From NCBI RefSeq assembly GCF_002243645.1, contig NZ_CP017704.1, positions 528,501 to 592,500 of the forward strand: a stretch of 64,000 bases of DNA, given 5' to 3'. This DNA comes from Peribacillus simplex NBRC 15720 = DSM 1321. GTDB taxonomy: Bacteria; Bacillota; Bacilli; Bacillales; DSM-1321. Under the pieces are notes generated by a model, which saw only the letters and a program-made list of their open reading frames with translations, searched no databases and was not told the DNA's origin. Below are positions 28,204-38,181 of this stretch, piece by piece; position 1 is the first letter of the stretch; the number at the start of each line of letters is the position of its first letter. A program made the translations under genes and the position numbers.

Positions 28204-29010
28204 CTAAATGGAAGCCGCTTGATAGACCTTTTCGTGAAGAAGGCTCCAGATATGATGTCGCGCTTTTACAAACTCTGCATGTGATCGAATGTCTACTTCG
28301 TTTAATCGTGAATCCAAAGGGATATCGACCATATACTTCACCGTCCCAGGATTTGTGGACATCACCGCCACACGCTGGCCTAAGTACACAGCCTCATCTA
28401 TGCCATGCGTAATGAAGATAATCGTTTTCTTGGTCTTATCCCAAATCCGTAATAATTCACTCTGCAAGGTTTCCCTTGTCTGTGCATCCAACGCCGCAAA
28501 CGGTTCATCCATGAGCAGTACATCAGGGTTAAAAGCTAGACTCCTAGCAATAGCAACGCGTTGCTTCATGCCTCCTGACAATTCATGAGGAAAACGATCT
28601 TCAAACCCCTCTAAACCAACTAAAGATAAGAAATATTGAGTCAGTTCATTCCGTTCTTTTTTCGAGACTCTCTTTGCTTCTAAACCAAACTCGACATTGC
28701 CTCGCGCTGTCTTCCATGGAAACAAAGCATACTGCTGAAATACAATTCCGCGGTCTAATCCAGGACCCGTAATTTCCTTTCCATCAAGAAGAATCCTACC
28801 GGTAGTTGGTTTCGTTAATCCCCCGAGTAAATCTAACAAAGTGGATTTACCGCAGCCACTTGGACCGACCAGTGTTAAAAATTCACCATCTTTCACAGAG
28901 AAGTTCAAGTCCTTTACTGCCGTGAACTCCTTCTTGGAGCCTTTTCCCTTTTCGGTATCTCGTACAGTAAACACCTTTGTTACTGAATCAAATCGAATTT
29001 TATCTGCCAT
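28204..29010 (-). CDS. ABC importer ATPase, sulfonate/taurine type
   Basis: ATP-binding subunit, 268 residues. Walker A is GPSGCGKST (about 50-58), the signature is LSGGMKQRVAIARSL, Walker B is VLLMDEPFAALD, and the switch histidine is in FITHGIDEA. I place the start at the ATG at 29010 (MADKIRF) because a GGGGTG ribosome site precedes it; the frame is open further upstream but overlaps the lipoprotein gene, which ends at 29024. The order lipoprotein-ATPase-permease matches ssuACB-like operons. Confidence 0.9.
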   Translation of the reverse strand: MADKIRFDSVTKVFTVRDTEKGKGSKKEFTAVKDLNFSVKDGEFLTLVGPSGCGKSTLLDLLGGLTKPTTGRILLDGKEITGPGLDRGIVFQQYALFPWKTARGNVEFGLEAKRVSKKERNELTQYFLSLVGLEGFEDRFPHELSGGMKQRVAIARSLAFNPDVLLMDEPFAALDAQTRETLQSELLRIWDKTKKTIIFITHGIDEAVYLGQRVAVMSTNPGTVKYMVDIPLDSRLNEVDIRSHAEFVKARHHIWSLLHEKVYQAASI

Positions 29011-29023
29011 ATCCACACCCCGT

Positions 29024-30055
29024 TCATTTAGTCTCAAACTCTTTCGTAAATGGATTAAACTCATTTGTATATAAGTCATCCAACTTCACTTGGTCCTTTT
29101 TGATCTCCCCGTTTTCTGCAAGCCAATCCGCCCAAACTTGGAATTCTGATTCTTTAATATAGCCACCTTTTGCTGCGACACCCGGACTTTTCCAGTATTG
29201 AACGGTTTCTGAATCTTCTTTTCGATCTCGTTTCTCAATAATCGATTCAAAACGGGCGATCACTTCTTCACGAGGAGTTATTCGTGACCATTCAATCGCC
29301 TTTGCAGTTCCCTCTACAAACTTTTTCACCGTATTTGGGTTTTCCTTTATGAATTTTTCTGTAAAGACAATACTGCCTGCAGTAAAGGTTCCAAATAGAT
29401 CATAATCACTAAATACTTTACTAAGGCCACCATTATCCAGCGCCCTATCACGTGCCGCCCCATTTAAAGCCACGACATCGATTTGCTTTTGCCGTAATGT
29501 TTGTTCAGCATTACCTGGGGGCACCACCACTAAAGTAACCTGTTTGATTTCATCATCCGTAAGGCCATTTTGTTTCAAATATTCTTTTAAAACCAATTCA
29601 AAATGCGCACCAAGCGTATTCACTCCAATTTTTTTACCGATTAAATCACGTGCATCTTTTATCGAGCTGCCTTCTAATGTGTAATACCCAACAAAGGTTT
29701 CTTCATCACTACCATAATAGCCAAGGACCGCTTTAATCGGTGCTCCGCTTGATTTTAATTTGATGATGGCCCCATTAAAGGCTCCACCGAAATCCGTTTG
29801 ACCCGTCGCAGCCGTTTGAATATCCTGCGGTCCGCCATTCACATTTCCTACCCAATTCAACTTAATGGGACCTAAATACCCTAAATCTTCAGCCAGTTCA
29901 GGATATGTAACTACTCCTGCATACCCTTGATACTTCAGTTCCACTTTTTCATACCCATCTTTATTTTTTTCTACGGCCTTCCCTGCGGAGCATCCAGCCA
30001 GTACAAGCAATGCACCAATCCATGCTAAAAATAAGGCCTGTCGAGTCATTTTCAT
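29024..30055 (-). CDS. Substrate-binding lipoprotein, sulfonate/taurine/nitrate type
   Basis: Extracytoplasmic solute receptor of 343 residues anchored by lipid: the signal peptide ends at the lipobox LVLAGC with the modified cysteine at residue 22. The body has the NMT1/SsuA-like fold (GPIKLNWVGNVNGGPQDIQ, TGQTDFGGAFNGAIIKL, IGVNTLGAHFELVLKEYLK). The ATG at 30055 has an AAAGGAGATT ribosome site. First gene of the operon, just downstream of a tandem attenuator-like leader. Specificity is inferred from the monooxygenases downstream. Confidence 0.88.
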   Translation of the reverse strand: MKMTRQALFLAWIGALLVLAGCSAGKAVEKNKDGYEKVELKYQGYAGVVTYPELAEDLGYLGPIKLNWVGNVNGGPQDIQTAATGQTDFGGAFNGAIIKLKSSGAPIKAVLGYYGSDEETFVGYYTLEGSSIKDARDLIGKKIGVNTLGAHFELVLKEYLKQNGLTDDEIKQVTLVVVPPGNAEQTLRQKQIDVVALNGAARDRALDNGGLSKVFSDYDLFGTFTAGSIVFTEKFIKENPNTVKKFVEGTAKAIEWSRITPREEVIARFESIIEKRDRKEDSETVQYWKSPGVAAKGGYIKESEFQVWADWLAENGEIKKDQVKLDDLYTNEFNPFTKEFETK

Positions 30056-30085
30056 TTTTTAATCTCCTTTGTTAATGAGGCTCTT

Positions 30086-30337
30086 AAACACAAAAGACCC
30101 TCGATTAATTTTTCAATTAAACGAAGGCCTCCAGTAGTCTAGTTAGCCATACTATTCGATTATGATATCAGAGTCTAAATGAAGGTCCACTTAAAGATTG
30201 ATTACATCTTACATCCCATTCTATTGGACCGATATGTATAAAACTTGATCGGATATTCCCCTCCTTAGTAAACAAAATAGACCCCCACTTTCACCATTCG
30301 GTGAATTTAGGAGCCTCCGGTTTTCCAGTAAGCCAAC
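30086..30337 (-). promoter_or_regulatory. Tandem hairpin-plus-terminator leader of the ABC/LLM operon
   Basis: Read on the minus strand, two units follow one another. Each has TGGCT-N-ACT, a 4-bp stem with tetraloop, AGGC, then a terminator-like stem ending GGGTCT and a T-rich run. Unit 1 (30337 to 30269) has CTGG-AAAA-CCGG; unit 2 (30150 to 30086) has CTAG-ACTA-CTGG. The small stem is kept although its bases differ (one A-T for G-C change and one wobble), which suggests selected RNA structure. Unit 2 ends 31 bp before the lipoprotein start. It matches no riboswitch class I know. Confidence 0.55.
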
Positions 30338-30404
30338 ATAATTTAATTCCAATAAAGTTTATAGGTTTACTATATTTATTTCGCTTGAAAATGTCAATAG
30401 TTTT

Positions 30405-30611
30405 CTAAAAATTCTTTCTTTTTAATGTTAAAAGCAACCCAGTAAACAGTCCCCAACGCTGATGAAACATCCTATCGGCCTCTTCTATAGTTGTTTTAAA
30501 ACTACTTATGGTAAGCATGGGATACATCTTTTTTAATTCCTCCAAAGCGAACATCGTTTTCTCTTCATCACTAGTCTGAACAAATAGCTCATCTGATTCT
30601 ATGTTTCTAAC
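30405..30611 (-). pseudogene. Relic of a coding sequence, unknown
   Basis: A 68-codon minus-strand frame, bounded upstream by a stop, reading VRNIESDELFVQTSDEEKTM through ...HQRWGLFTGLLLTLKRKNF. The composition is protein-like, but no start with a ribosome site exists, so I take it as the C-terminal remnant of a deleted gene. Family not recognised. Confidence 0.4.
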
Positions 30612-30737
30612 AGGTCATATTTGCACAAGAACCCTTTTTCTTTACACAAAATGATAAAAATGAAAATTTTGAGTATTTATAATAATCAATTTAATTAATG
30701 CAACACTAGTGTCCACAATTAGAATAGGGAAGTTAAC

Positions 30738-32351
30738 TTAAACTTCTAAAGAGCTTCTCGCTTTTGCATAGTCCTCTACATTTCTATACTCTTTATAATC
30801 AAAATACTCAAAATCAGCATTTAATGCCTGACCACTCAAATCTTGAACACAAACTCCGACAAATGTACCAGTAAAACGAATATAGTCTGCATCATCATCC
30901 GAAAGATGACTGATGTCTATCTTTGGTCCAATCGACTGCCATTCTCCTTGTCCATCAGCAAAAGAAAACTGTAGCCATTCATTTTCAATCCTTGCTTTTA
31001 ATGTTGTTGAATTAGCAGTTAGCGGAATATCCTCTTTTAACAATTCATCATAGTTTCCATGCTTTGTTTCAATAATTCCTAAGCACTTACCATATTGCTC
31101 ATGGTCTGTAACACGAAGATATACATAATCATCGGTGTCATAATAAACGATCAGGCCAGCCATTTGTTGAAAATTTTCAGGTTTAAATTCTACAGCTGTT
31201 TCAGCCTCAATATAAAAACTTTCTAATCTTCGCGCTAAAAGGCTTTGGTGATGCATCGATTGCATCGATTCGCCACCTTTTAACCGTAAATAATCAGGAC
31301 GTTCGATAAGGGATACCCAATCTTCTGAAAATGCTCTCCTCAATGAATTCCAGTATTTTTTTAACGTATTCCCATTAAAGTCATCATAATTACTTTCCTG
31401 TTCGAATGGATGGGCTGGTAAATCTGGTGCCTCTACTACCAATTGCGGGTATGGACCACCTTCTACTCTAATCCAATCATCATCCGTCCAATAGCATTTT
31501 TGAATCGCCGTTTCACGGCCTAATATACATTTTTTATCAACAACCGGCCGTCCACATAAATGAGCCATATACCATTCACCATTTTGTGTTTCTACTAAAC
31601 TACCATGCCCACCCTTTTGTAATTGATCCAATTCATCCTGATTCGATGTCAGTATCGGGTTCTTAGGATCTAGTTGATACGGACCAAATAAGGATCTAGA
31701 TCTGGCGACAGTCACAGTATGTGTATACCATGTGCCACCTTCCGCAGTAATTAAATAATAGTAACCATTTCTTTTATAAATATGAGGTGCCTCGGTTAAC
31801 CCTATGCTTGAACCTTTAAAAATATTTTTAACTGGGCCTACGAGTTTTTTTTCTTCAACAGAATATTGTTGAAGCGCAATTCCTGCAAAAGAATTGGTCC
31901 CTTTACGATGATCCCAAATCATATTTACTAACCACTTTGTACCATCTTCTTCATGAAATAAAGATGGATCAAAACCACTACTATTTAAGTATATTGGTTC
32001 GGACCATGGACCTTCGATATTTTCAGCGGTTACCATGTAGTTGTGTGTATCTTTGAAGGCCCCCATTCTACTTTTTACGTCCGTATAAATTAAATAAAAG
32101 AGTCCATCGGAATAGTTTAAACAAGGTGCCCAAACGCCGCCAGAGTTCATATTTCCAATCATGTTTAATTGGGATTCGCGTGTCAGCGGATAGGTAAGCA
32201 GTCTCCAGTTTACCATATCCTTTGAATGATAGATTTGAACCCCCGGAAACCATTCAAACGTGGAGACGGCAATGTAATAATCATCATCTACCCTTATAAT
32301 GGATGGATCTGGATGGAAGCCTGGGAGTACTGGATTTATTATTTTACTCAT
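30738..32351 (-). CDS. xynB: Beta-xylosidase, GH43
   Basis: Intracellular glycoside hydrolase releasing xylose from xylo-oligosaccharides, 537 residues. The GH43 five-blade propeller shows the catalytic base aspartate D15 in FHPDPSIIR, the pKa-modulating aspartate in SSGFDPSLF (about 127-135) and the acid glutamate in GLTEAPHIYKRNGYYYL (about 184-200). The C-terminal beta-sandwich (about 320-530) is the usual accessory domain. No signal peptide is present, so substrates must be imported, consistent with the symporter immediately upstream. The pair matches the xynPB arrangement of B. subtilis. ATG at 32351 with a GGAGAGGGG ribosome site. Confidence 0.92.
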   Translation of the reverse strand: MSKIINPVLPGFHPDPSIIRVDDDYYIAVSTFEWFPGVQIYHSKDMVNWRLLTYPLTRESQLNMIGNMNSGGVWAPCLNYSDGLFYLIYTDVKSRMGAFKDTHNYMVTAENIEGPWSEPIYLNSSGFDPSLFHEEDGTKWLVNMIWDHRKGTNSFAGIALQQYSVEEKKLVGPVKNIFKGSSIGLTEAPHIYKRNGYYYLITAEGGTWYTHTVTVARSRSLFGPYQLDPKNPILTSNQDELDQLQKGGHGSLVETQNGEWYMAHLCGRPVVDKKCILGRETAIQKCYWTDDDWIRVEGGPYPQLVVEAPDLPAHPFEQESNYDDFNGNTLKKYWNSLRRAFSEDWVSLIERPDYLRLKGGESMQSMHHQSLLARRLESFYIEAETAVEFKPENFQQMAGLIVYYDTDDYVYLRVTDHEQYGKCLGIIETKHGNYDELLKEDIPLTANSTTLKARIENEWLQFSFADGQGEWQSIGPKIDISHLSDDDADYIRFTGTFVGVCVQDLSGQALNADFEYFDYKEYRNVEDYAKARSSLEV

Positions 32352-32482
32352 TAATTATTTTCCCCTCTCCTAGGTAGGACCTAGAGTTCATACAAATCAG
32401 CTTTAAATGGCATCTAAAAGATTTCTAAGGTTCTAGGCCCTAACCAAATTATTTTGGAATTATCTATAATTTCAAATTGATA

Positions 32483-33880
32483 TTAGGCATTTCGTGCTTT
32501 TAAATCCGAAATGATTTGTGGGTATTTTCTATCCAGGTCATAGAAAGGCATTATGAAAAGAATCAATATGGTGATACCCATTGGGATGTAAATGAATATC
32601 GTTTGAATAGAAAGCAATGCTGCATCGGTTTGTACTGCACTATTACCAACATAACCACCAAAGGCTAGTACCCAACCAATTATCGCAGCACCAAGTCCAC
32701 TACCTACTTTTATCCCCATACTGCCGCCACTATAGACCATTCCTTCATTTCTAATACCTGTTTTCCATTCGCCATATTCAATTGTATCGCCAAGCAATGC
32801 AAACATACTTCCGTTAATCGGAGCTTTGCCTATCCCTCTAATTATTGTTCCAGCCACAATAAAGGTCACACTAGTGACGTCAATTAACATAACTAAATAT
32901 CCCAAGATCGTAATTAATTCACCGACAATAATAGCATTCCTTTTACCAAACCGTTTGGTAATTGGGGCAACAATAACCATTCCTACAAGAATGAAAACCG
33001 TATAAGCTGTCGTAACTAATCCTACTAATAACGTATTATCTAAAATATATTCAGCGTAATATATTACCGACCCTGAGTTAAGTGCATTGAAAATATATGT
33101 TAGTAAAATGAAGACTGTTGCAAGAGCCCAATATTTATTTTTTCCTAATGTTTTAAGACTTTCTTTGAGTGGAACAGTTTTAACTTGTTGTTCCTTGTTT
33201 GCAGGCCTAACTCTCTCTTTGGTAGTTCTAAAGCAAAGATAAAATAAAGAACTACCTATCAATCCAAAGATTAAAAAGGTTAATACCCAACCAAATCGCT
33301 GTCCACCAAAAAAGTTTGCCAATGGCAGTGTTAAATTACTTACGATCAGTGTACCAACTAATGCAAGACTCATACGAAAGACATTCAAAACTGACCTTTG
33401 GTATTGATCTTGCGTAATTAACGAATTCATTGTTCCATAAGGGACATTTAATCCTGTATAGACCAAACTAACAACATTATATGTAATAGTTATATAAATA
33501 ACTTGCCAAACTGTACTAACATTAGGCACCATAAATAGGAGCACTGCTGAGACAGCAAACGGAATCGATAACCATAACAACCAAGGACGTGCTTTCCCGT
33601 GCTTAGACTTTGTCTTATCAATAATGTATCCCATCAGGACATCCGCAACACCGTCAAAAATACGAGAGAATAACATAATCGAACCTATTATACCCGCCGC
33701 AATGCCAATAACATCCGTATAATAGTAAACTATAAAAGTAGTCATTGCTGTCCAAATAAAGTTACTTGCTAAATCTCCAGTACCATATCCTATTTTTTCT
33801 ACGAGCCCTATATTTTCCCCTGGTACAGTTGGGGTTTGTCCTGATGGTGATAATTTTTCTATCTTTAGGTTTTCAGCCAT
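32483..33880 (-). CDS. xynP: Oligoxyloside symporter, GPH family
   Basis: Glycoside-pentoside-hexuronide:cation symporter, 465 residues, about twelve helices. Family signatures are the N-terminal IGYGTGDLASNFIWTAMTTF (about 30-49), the GVADVLMGYIIDKTKSKHGKARPWLLW stretch (in parts, about 76-102) and the DTIEYGEWKTGIRNEGM motif in the second half. It brings xylo-oligosaccharides into the cell for the GH43 enzyme, 131 bp downstream. The ATG at 33880 follows AAGGAGGAG. A cre-like box lies about 165 bp upstream. Confidence 0.9.
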   Translation of the reverse strand: MAENLKIEKLSPSGQTPTVPGENIGLVEKIGYGTGDLASNFIWTAMTTFIVYYYTDVIGIAAGIIGSIMLFSRIFDGVADVLMGYIIDKTKSKHGKARPWLLWLSIPFAVSAVLLFMVPNVSTVWQVIYITITYNVVSLVYTGLNVPYGTMNSLITQDQYQRSVLNVFRMSLALVGTLIVSNLTLPLANFFGGQRFGWVLTFLIFGLIGSSLFYLCFRTTKERVRPANKEQQVKTVPLKESLKTLGKNKYWALATVFILLTYIFNALNSGSVIYYAEYILDNTLLVGLVTTAYTVFILVGMVIVAPITKRFGKRNAIIVGELITILGYLVMLIDVTSVTFIVAGTIIRGIGKAPINGSMFALLGDTIEYGEWKTGIRNEGMVYSGGSMGIKVGSGLGAAIIGWVLAFGGYVGNSAVQTDAALLSIQTIFIYIPMGITILILFIMPFYDLDRKYPQIISDLKARNA

Positions 33881-34024
33881 TTTTTCTCCTCCTTATCGAT
33901 CAATTAAAGGCATAAACTAATTTGAAATTATTATTACATCTCATAGATCGTTTATCATTAAGTTGCTTAAGTTTAAAATAGCTTTCAATTTTATTTTACT
34001 TAACTTAATTTATTAAAAATTTTC

Positions 34025-34163
34025 TCACGTGTGTGTGAAATTATTTGTAATCGCTTTCTTACCAGCTTCTAAAAGCTCTATAATAGGGTCTACATCATAG
34101 ACATTTCCAAGAAACTTCAAAAGTTCAAAGTGCTTTGGATCAAGAATTGAAAAAGCATAATTA
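34025..34163 (-). pseudogene. C-terminal relic of a deleted gene
   Basis: A 45-codon minus-strand frame reading NYAFSILDPKHFELLKFL and ending GKKAITNNFTHT, closed upstream by stops and lacking a start. It is protein-like but unrecognised. The cre box at 34045-34059 lies inside it, so the box and the relic may both be remnants of an earlier gene order. Confidence 0.35.
34045..34059. promoter_or_regulatory. cre-like CcpA box upstream of xynP
   Basis: TTGTAATCGCTTTCT fits the consensus WTGNAANCGNWNNCW at every fixed position. It lies 165 bp upstream of the xynP start, consistent with glucose repression of xylan use. Confidence 0.5.
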
Positions 34164-34361
34164 TCATGATGTTACTACCAGAAGTAGGTACACCTCCACT
34201 ATGAAAAGTGCATAAGAGTTATAGCTTTTATGCACTTTTCTAAGTATCAATTATAAGTTTTTGAGGGTTTGTTTTTTAACCAGGTTTATTTCATGAGAAC
34301 ATAATTAATAGCAAGAACATATCTGTATTGTATATAGAAGATATTCTTCTAAAAAAATCAT

Positions 34362-35828
34362 TTATGACTTTACAAATACGGTTTTAATAGAAGTGAAAAA
34401 CTCAATTGCAGCTTCTCCTTGCTCACGAGAGTGGGAGCTAGATTGTTTCATTCCCCCGAATGGGGCTTGCAGTTCAACTCCAGCAGATTCAGCATTAATA
34501 CGTACGAGACCAGCATCCATCTCATTAATAAAAGAAAGCATGTGACCAATATTTTTAGTGAAAATAGATGCACTTAGTCCAAATTTCACGTCGTTTGCAA
34601 TTTGTATTGCTTCTTCTAAAGTCTCAACTTTGATAAGGGCAAGCACTGGTCCGAAAATTTCCTCTTGGGCAATAGACATTCTATTACTAACATTTTCAAA
34701 GACAGTAGGTTCCATAAAGAATCCATTGACTAATTCATCTTCCTCCATACGTTTACCGCCATAAATCAATGTTGCGCCCTCTTCTATTCCTTTCTTTACG
34801 TAAGAAAGTACTGTATTAAGCTGGTTCTCACTTGCACATGGCCCCATCCATACATCTTCTTTTAAACCATTCCCAATTTTTATTTCCTTTATCTTTTCAA
34901 TAAGTTTATTTTTGAACTGCTCGTAAACTTCACTTTGTACGATTACACGACTTGTAGCTGTACATTTCTGTCCCGTAGAACGGAGGCCTCCACTAATAGT
35001 TGCTTCTACTGCCTCTTCTAAATCGGCGTCATTGGCTACAATTACAGGATTCTTCCCACCCATTTCTAACTGATATTTAGCACCACGTTTTAGAGCTCCT
35101 AGTCCAATTAATTTACCAACCGCATCAGATCCTGTGAATGTAATTCCATTAATATCCGGGTGATTAGTAATCGCTTGACCAATGACAGACCCAGGGCCTG
35201 TTACCATATTAATAGTACCCATCGGAAGCCCTGCCTCGTCAAAACATTCTATTACTTTGGCTGCGGTTACTGCGGCTTCTTGAGCTGGTTTAAGAATAAT
35301 AGTATTTCCATAGATGAGTGCCGGTGCTATTTTCCAGATGGGGATTGCCACTGGGAAATTCCAAGGTGTGATAACACCTACAACTCCAAGGGGAGCACGA
35401 GTAGTGAACATCAGTGCTTCAGAATCCGATGAAGGAATCACATCACCTATTTTTCTCATCCCTTCTCCTGCATAATAACGAAGGATAGCGACACCTCTAG
35501 CTGTTTCCCCTTTTGCTTCCAGAAAAGTTTTTCCCATTTCACGAGTCATCGTTTCCGCAATTTCATCAATACGTTGCTCGAGTGCGTTTGCGACCTTATA
35601 CAAATACTCTCCACGGGCAGCACCAGAAAGCTTCCCCCAGAAAACTTGTGCTTCCTTCGCAGCAAGAACAGCGTAATCTAAATCTTCTTTTTCAGACTGT
35701 TGTACATAACCGATGATTTCATGACGATTGGCTGGATTGATACTAGTATCAACCTTTTGAATAGAAGCAGTTACCCATTTACCATTGATATAGTTTAAAT
35801 ACGTTTTTTCGTCAGTTTTTACGTCCAT
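34362..35828 (-). CDS. Aldehyde dehydrogenase, probable 2-oxoglutarate semialdehyde dehydrogenase
   Basis: NAD(P)-dependent aldehyde dehydrogenase of about 488 residues. The motifs are [20 protein letters not shown] (about 148-167), the glutamate motif [11 protein letters not shown] (about 255-265), the catalytic cysteine in [10 protein letters not shown] (about 286-295) and [11 protein letters not shown] start at the ATG at 35828, for which GGGGGTATATAAG supplies the ribosome site; a longer in-frame ATG at 35843 lies upstream of it. It follows a keto-deoxy-pentonate dehydratase, so the substrate is probably 2,5-dioxopentanoate, giving 2-oxoglutarate, the final Weimberg step. Confidence 0.88.
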   Translation of the reverse strand: MDVKTDEKTYLNYINGKWVTASIQKVDTSINPANRHEIIGYVQQSEKEDLDYAVLAAKEAQVFWGKLSGAARGEYLYKVANALEQRIDEIAETMTREMGKTFLEAKGETARGVAILRYYAGEGMRKIGDVIPSSDSEALMFTTRAPLGVVGVITPWNFPVAIPIWKIAPALIYGNTIILKPAQEAAVTAAKVIECFDEAGLPMGTINMVTGPGSVIGQAITNHPDINGITFTGSDAVGKLIGLGALKRGAKYQLEMGGKNPVIVANDADLEEAVEATISGGLRSTGQKCTATSRVIVQSEVYEQFKNKLIEKIKEIKIGNGLKEDVWMGPCASENQLNTVLSYVKKGIEEGATLIYGGKRMEEDELVNGFFMEPTVFENVSNRMSIAQEEIFGPVLALIKVETLEEAIQIANDVKFGLSASIFTKNIGHMLSFINEMDAGLVRINAESAGVELQAPFGGMKQSSSHSREQGEAAIEFFTSIKTVFVKS

Positions 35829-36000
35829 CTTATATACCCCCATATTCCTTGAAATAGTTTGCTTAATCCTGAAACATTGAATGCCAAAGTCTTTATTGTA
35901 GTTAATTTTATTGAATAGTTAGATAACTCTCGTTAAACCAGTGTTTTTCTAAGAATTCAATGAGTATTTTTCTGCATGATTAGTGTACTATCTGATTTAC

Positions 36001-36894
36001 TCAAACTAAAATGTTATTTGGTAACTTTACACTATTTTTCAAGACACCAATATTAGAGACTTCAATTTCAATCTGATCGCCATCTAATAAGGTAAAGTCA
36101 TTTGATGGAATAATACACGTACCAGTCAATAATACAGTACCGTCAAAAATTTCATTGTCGCGAATGAGGAAAGATATTAATTCATCAAATTTTCTTTTTA
36201 ACTGGTTAGTATTCGCTTTTCCCTCTACTTTAAGCTCGTCATTGCGGTAGATTCGACATGTGATGTCAAAATTGTAGGGATCTTCCACGGACTCTGCAAG
36301 GAGAATTGCCGGTCCAATGGAACAAGAATTTTTCCACATTTTTGCTTGTGGTAGATAAAGAGGATTCTCTCCTTCAATGTCACGACAACTCATATCATTT
36401 CCAATCGTATATCCAAGGATTTCACCATATCGATTAATAACAAGGCCCAATTCTGGCTCAGGAATTTGCCAATTAGAATCACTACGTATATAAACTTCCT
36501 GTCCTGGACCAACTGTACGAGCAGCCGTAGACTTAAAGAAAATTTCTGGACGTTCAGCCTCATATATCTTGTCATAGAAAGTAGTTGCATCAAGCTTTCC
36601 ACCTGTTGCTTCATAGTTACGTGCATCGCGACTACGCTCATATGTAACACCGGAGGCCCATACTTCTTCAGCTACAATAGGAACAAGTAACGATAAATCT
36701 TCTACAGAGTATTGAATAGGCTTTGACTTGGAAATAGTAAATTCTACAAAAGAGAGTGGAGAAACATTTTGTTCGTTTGCCTGTTGGATTAATTCAATCA
36801 ATCCTTCTTGAGGAAGGGGGTATACTTTTCCCTCATTTGTAACAGCTGCTAGAGTTGTTTTTGATTGCTCATTTAAATATCGGATAATACGCAT
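36001..36894 (-). CDS. 2-keto-3-deoxy-D-pentonate dehydratase (FAH fold, KdaD-like)
   Basis: FAH-superfamily dehydratase of 297 residues that would turn 2-keto-3-deoxy-pentonate into 2,5-dioxopentanoate. It has the KdaD-type hallmarks WASGVTYERSRDARN (about 81-95), YDKIYEAERPEIFFKSTAAR (about 107-126), PEPELGLVINRYGEILGYT and GNDMSCRDIEGENPLYLPQAK (split, about 168-188). Its length matches the archaeal enzyme (about 298) rather than the longer Caulobacter XylX. The ATG at 36894 has an AGGAGG ribosome site; an open frame to 36987 overlaps the regulator and is not used. A perfect palindromic operator lies 18 bp upstream. Confidence 0.85.
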   Translation of the reverse strand: MRIIRYLNEQSKTTLAAVTNEGKVYPLPQEGLIELIQQANEQNVSPLSFVEFTISKSKPIQYSVEDLSLLVPIVAEEVWASGVTYERSRDARNYEATGGKLDATTFYDKIYEAERPEIFFKSTAARTVGPGQEVYIRSDSNWQIPEPELGLVINRYGEILGYTIGNDMSCRDIEGENPLYLPQAKMWKNSCSIGPAILLAESVEDPYNFDITCRIYRNDELKVEGKANTNQLKRKFDELISFLIRDNEIFDGTVLLTGTCIIPSNDFTLLDGDQIEIEVSNIGVLKNSVKLPNNILV

Positions 36895-36911
36895 AAAAAT
36901 AGCCTCCTGTT

Positions 36912-36928
36912 GTTTTATATTATAAAAC
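36912..36928. promoter_or_regulatory. 17-bp palindromic operator, copy 1
   Basis: GTTTTATATTATAAAAC is a perfect 8-1-8 palindrome between the IclR stop and the dehydratase start. Related copies are at 37751-37767 (one mismatch) and 38182-38198 (perfect). Likely target of the IclR-family protein. Confidence 0.7.
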
Positions 36929-36967
36929 TGAGTTTCTATATATAGACAAAAGAGAAGGGAACCACCT

Positions 36968-37744
36968 CTATGAAATTGGTATCCCATTTCCCATTTGTTC
37001 TGATAATTGGAAAGCTGCCTGTTTCAGTTGTTCAATAAAAATTTCTAGCTGAGCCTCATCTATACGAGCTATAAGTGTAGAAAGGCTAATAGCTGCAATA
37101 ACTTTATTCTCATGATTTCGAATAGGCGCTGCAATACAGCGAACACCTGGCTCGTTTTCCTGGTTATCAACTGCGTACCCTTGAGATTGAACTTGTTGAA
37201 GCTCACGCAAAAATTCAGATTCACCTGTAATGGTAAATTCAGTTTGTTTAAAATAGACATATTCATTTAGAATTTTTTTAATTTCTTCCTGGTCTTTAAA
37301 AGCTATTAAAGCTTTACCAACCGCGGAGCAGTGAAGTGGAATTCGTTTCCCTATTTTTGAATAACGAATAACAGCCATAGGACCTTCAACCTTATCAATA
37401 TAAACTCCTTCTTTGCCGTCTAGTATAACTAAGTGGGCAGTCTGTCCGGTTTTTACCGATAAATCCATTAAGTATTTTTTTGATAAATCTCTAACGTCTA
37501 AAGACTGAATGACATAGTTTCCTCTTTCAAAGAGCTTCATTCCCAATCCATACTTCCCATTCTCAGGATTTTGACTGATATAGCCATGATTTAAAAGCGT
37601 TTTCAATAAAGAATGAATAGTGCTTTTGTGAAGTCCTAACTGATTACTTATATCTGTTATTTTCAATTCTGTTGTATGCTCGTCAAACAAATCGAGAATA
37701 CGAAGAGCACGATCTACTGATTGAATAACAGGCATGAATTTCAC
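36968..37744 (-). CDS. IclR-family regulator of the pentonate cluster
   Basis: Regulator of 258 residues: N-terminal winged helix (SVDRALRILDLF, then LGLHKSTIHSLLKTLLNHGYI, about 8-58) and a C-terminal ligand domain (about 75-250) with the family's GKALIAF, VDNQENEPGVRCIAAPI and AISLSTL segments. Bacterial sugar-acid clusters such as E. coli yjhFGHI also carry an IclR gene. A palindrome in its own promoter region, seven bases upstream of the start, predicts autoregulation. Start ATG at 37744 (the next methionine, three codons in, is also possible). Confidence 0.87.
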   Translation of the reverse strand: MKFMPVIQSVDRALRILDLFDEHTTELKITDISNQLGLHKSTIHSLLKTLLNHGYISQNPENGKYGLGMKLFERGNYVIQSLDVRDLSKKYLMDLSVKTGQTAHLVILDGKEGVYIDKVEGPMAVIRYSKIGKRIPLHCSAVGKALIAFKDQEEIKKILNEYVYFKQTEFTITGESEFLRELQQVQSQGYAVDNQENEPGVRCIAAPIRNHENKVIAAISLSTLIARIDEAQLEIFIEQLKQAAFQLSEQMGNGIPIS

Positions 37745-37750
37745 CTACTT

Positions 37751-37767
37751 GTTTTAGATTATAAAAC
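37751..37767. promoter_or_regulatory. 17-bp palindromic operator, copy 2
   Basis: GTTTTAGATTATAAAAC, one mismatch from a perfect palindrome, directly upstream of the IclR gene start; suggests autoregulation. Confidence 0.65.
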
Positions 37768-38181
37768 CCGTTTTTACTATTACAAACTATTCTTACAATT
37801 CAAATATAATACTAGTCTTTAAAAAAAGTCAAGAACCATAATTAAATACATGGATATCTTTCGGCCAAAGAAAAATTGTAAAGAATTCATTTATAATTCT
37901 CATTCTACAAAGCGAAGTTATTAAGTCATACAATTATCTACGTAAGATTTATAAGAGTTGAAATCTTGATAGAAACTAGTATTTTTTAGAATTATCCCCT
38001 CTGTTTTTTAAAACAATTAGATTCCTTTTTAGAAAACTAACGTAGATACGAGTAAAATGTAGAGGTTTCTTGTAAATAACATGAAATCTTACACTATAAT
38101 TGGCTTTGTAAAGTTTATTGACTTTTCAGATAAAATGTGATTATTTTAAATGGCAACAAAAGTTTAATATAGATAAACTTA

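Noticed and set aside
36895..36987. N-terminal extension of the FAH dehydratase
   Set aside because: It would overlap the IclR stop, cross the operator and lack a ribosome site; ATG 36894 has AGGAGG.
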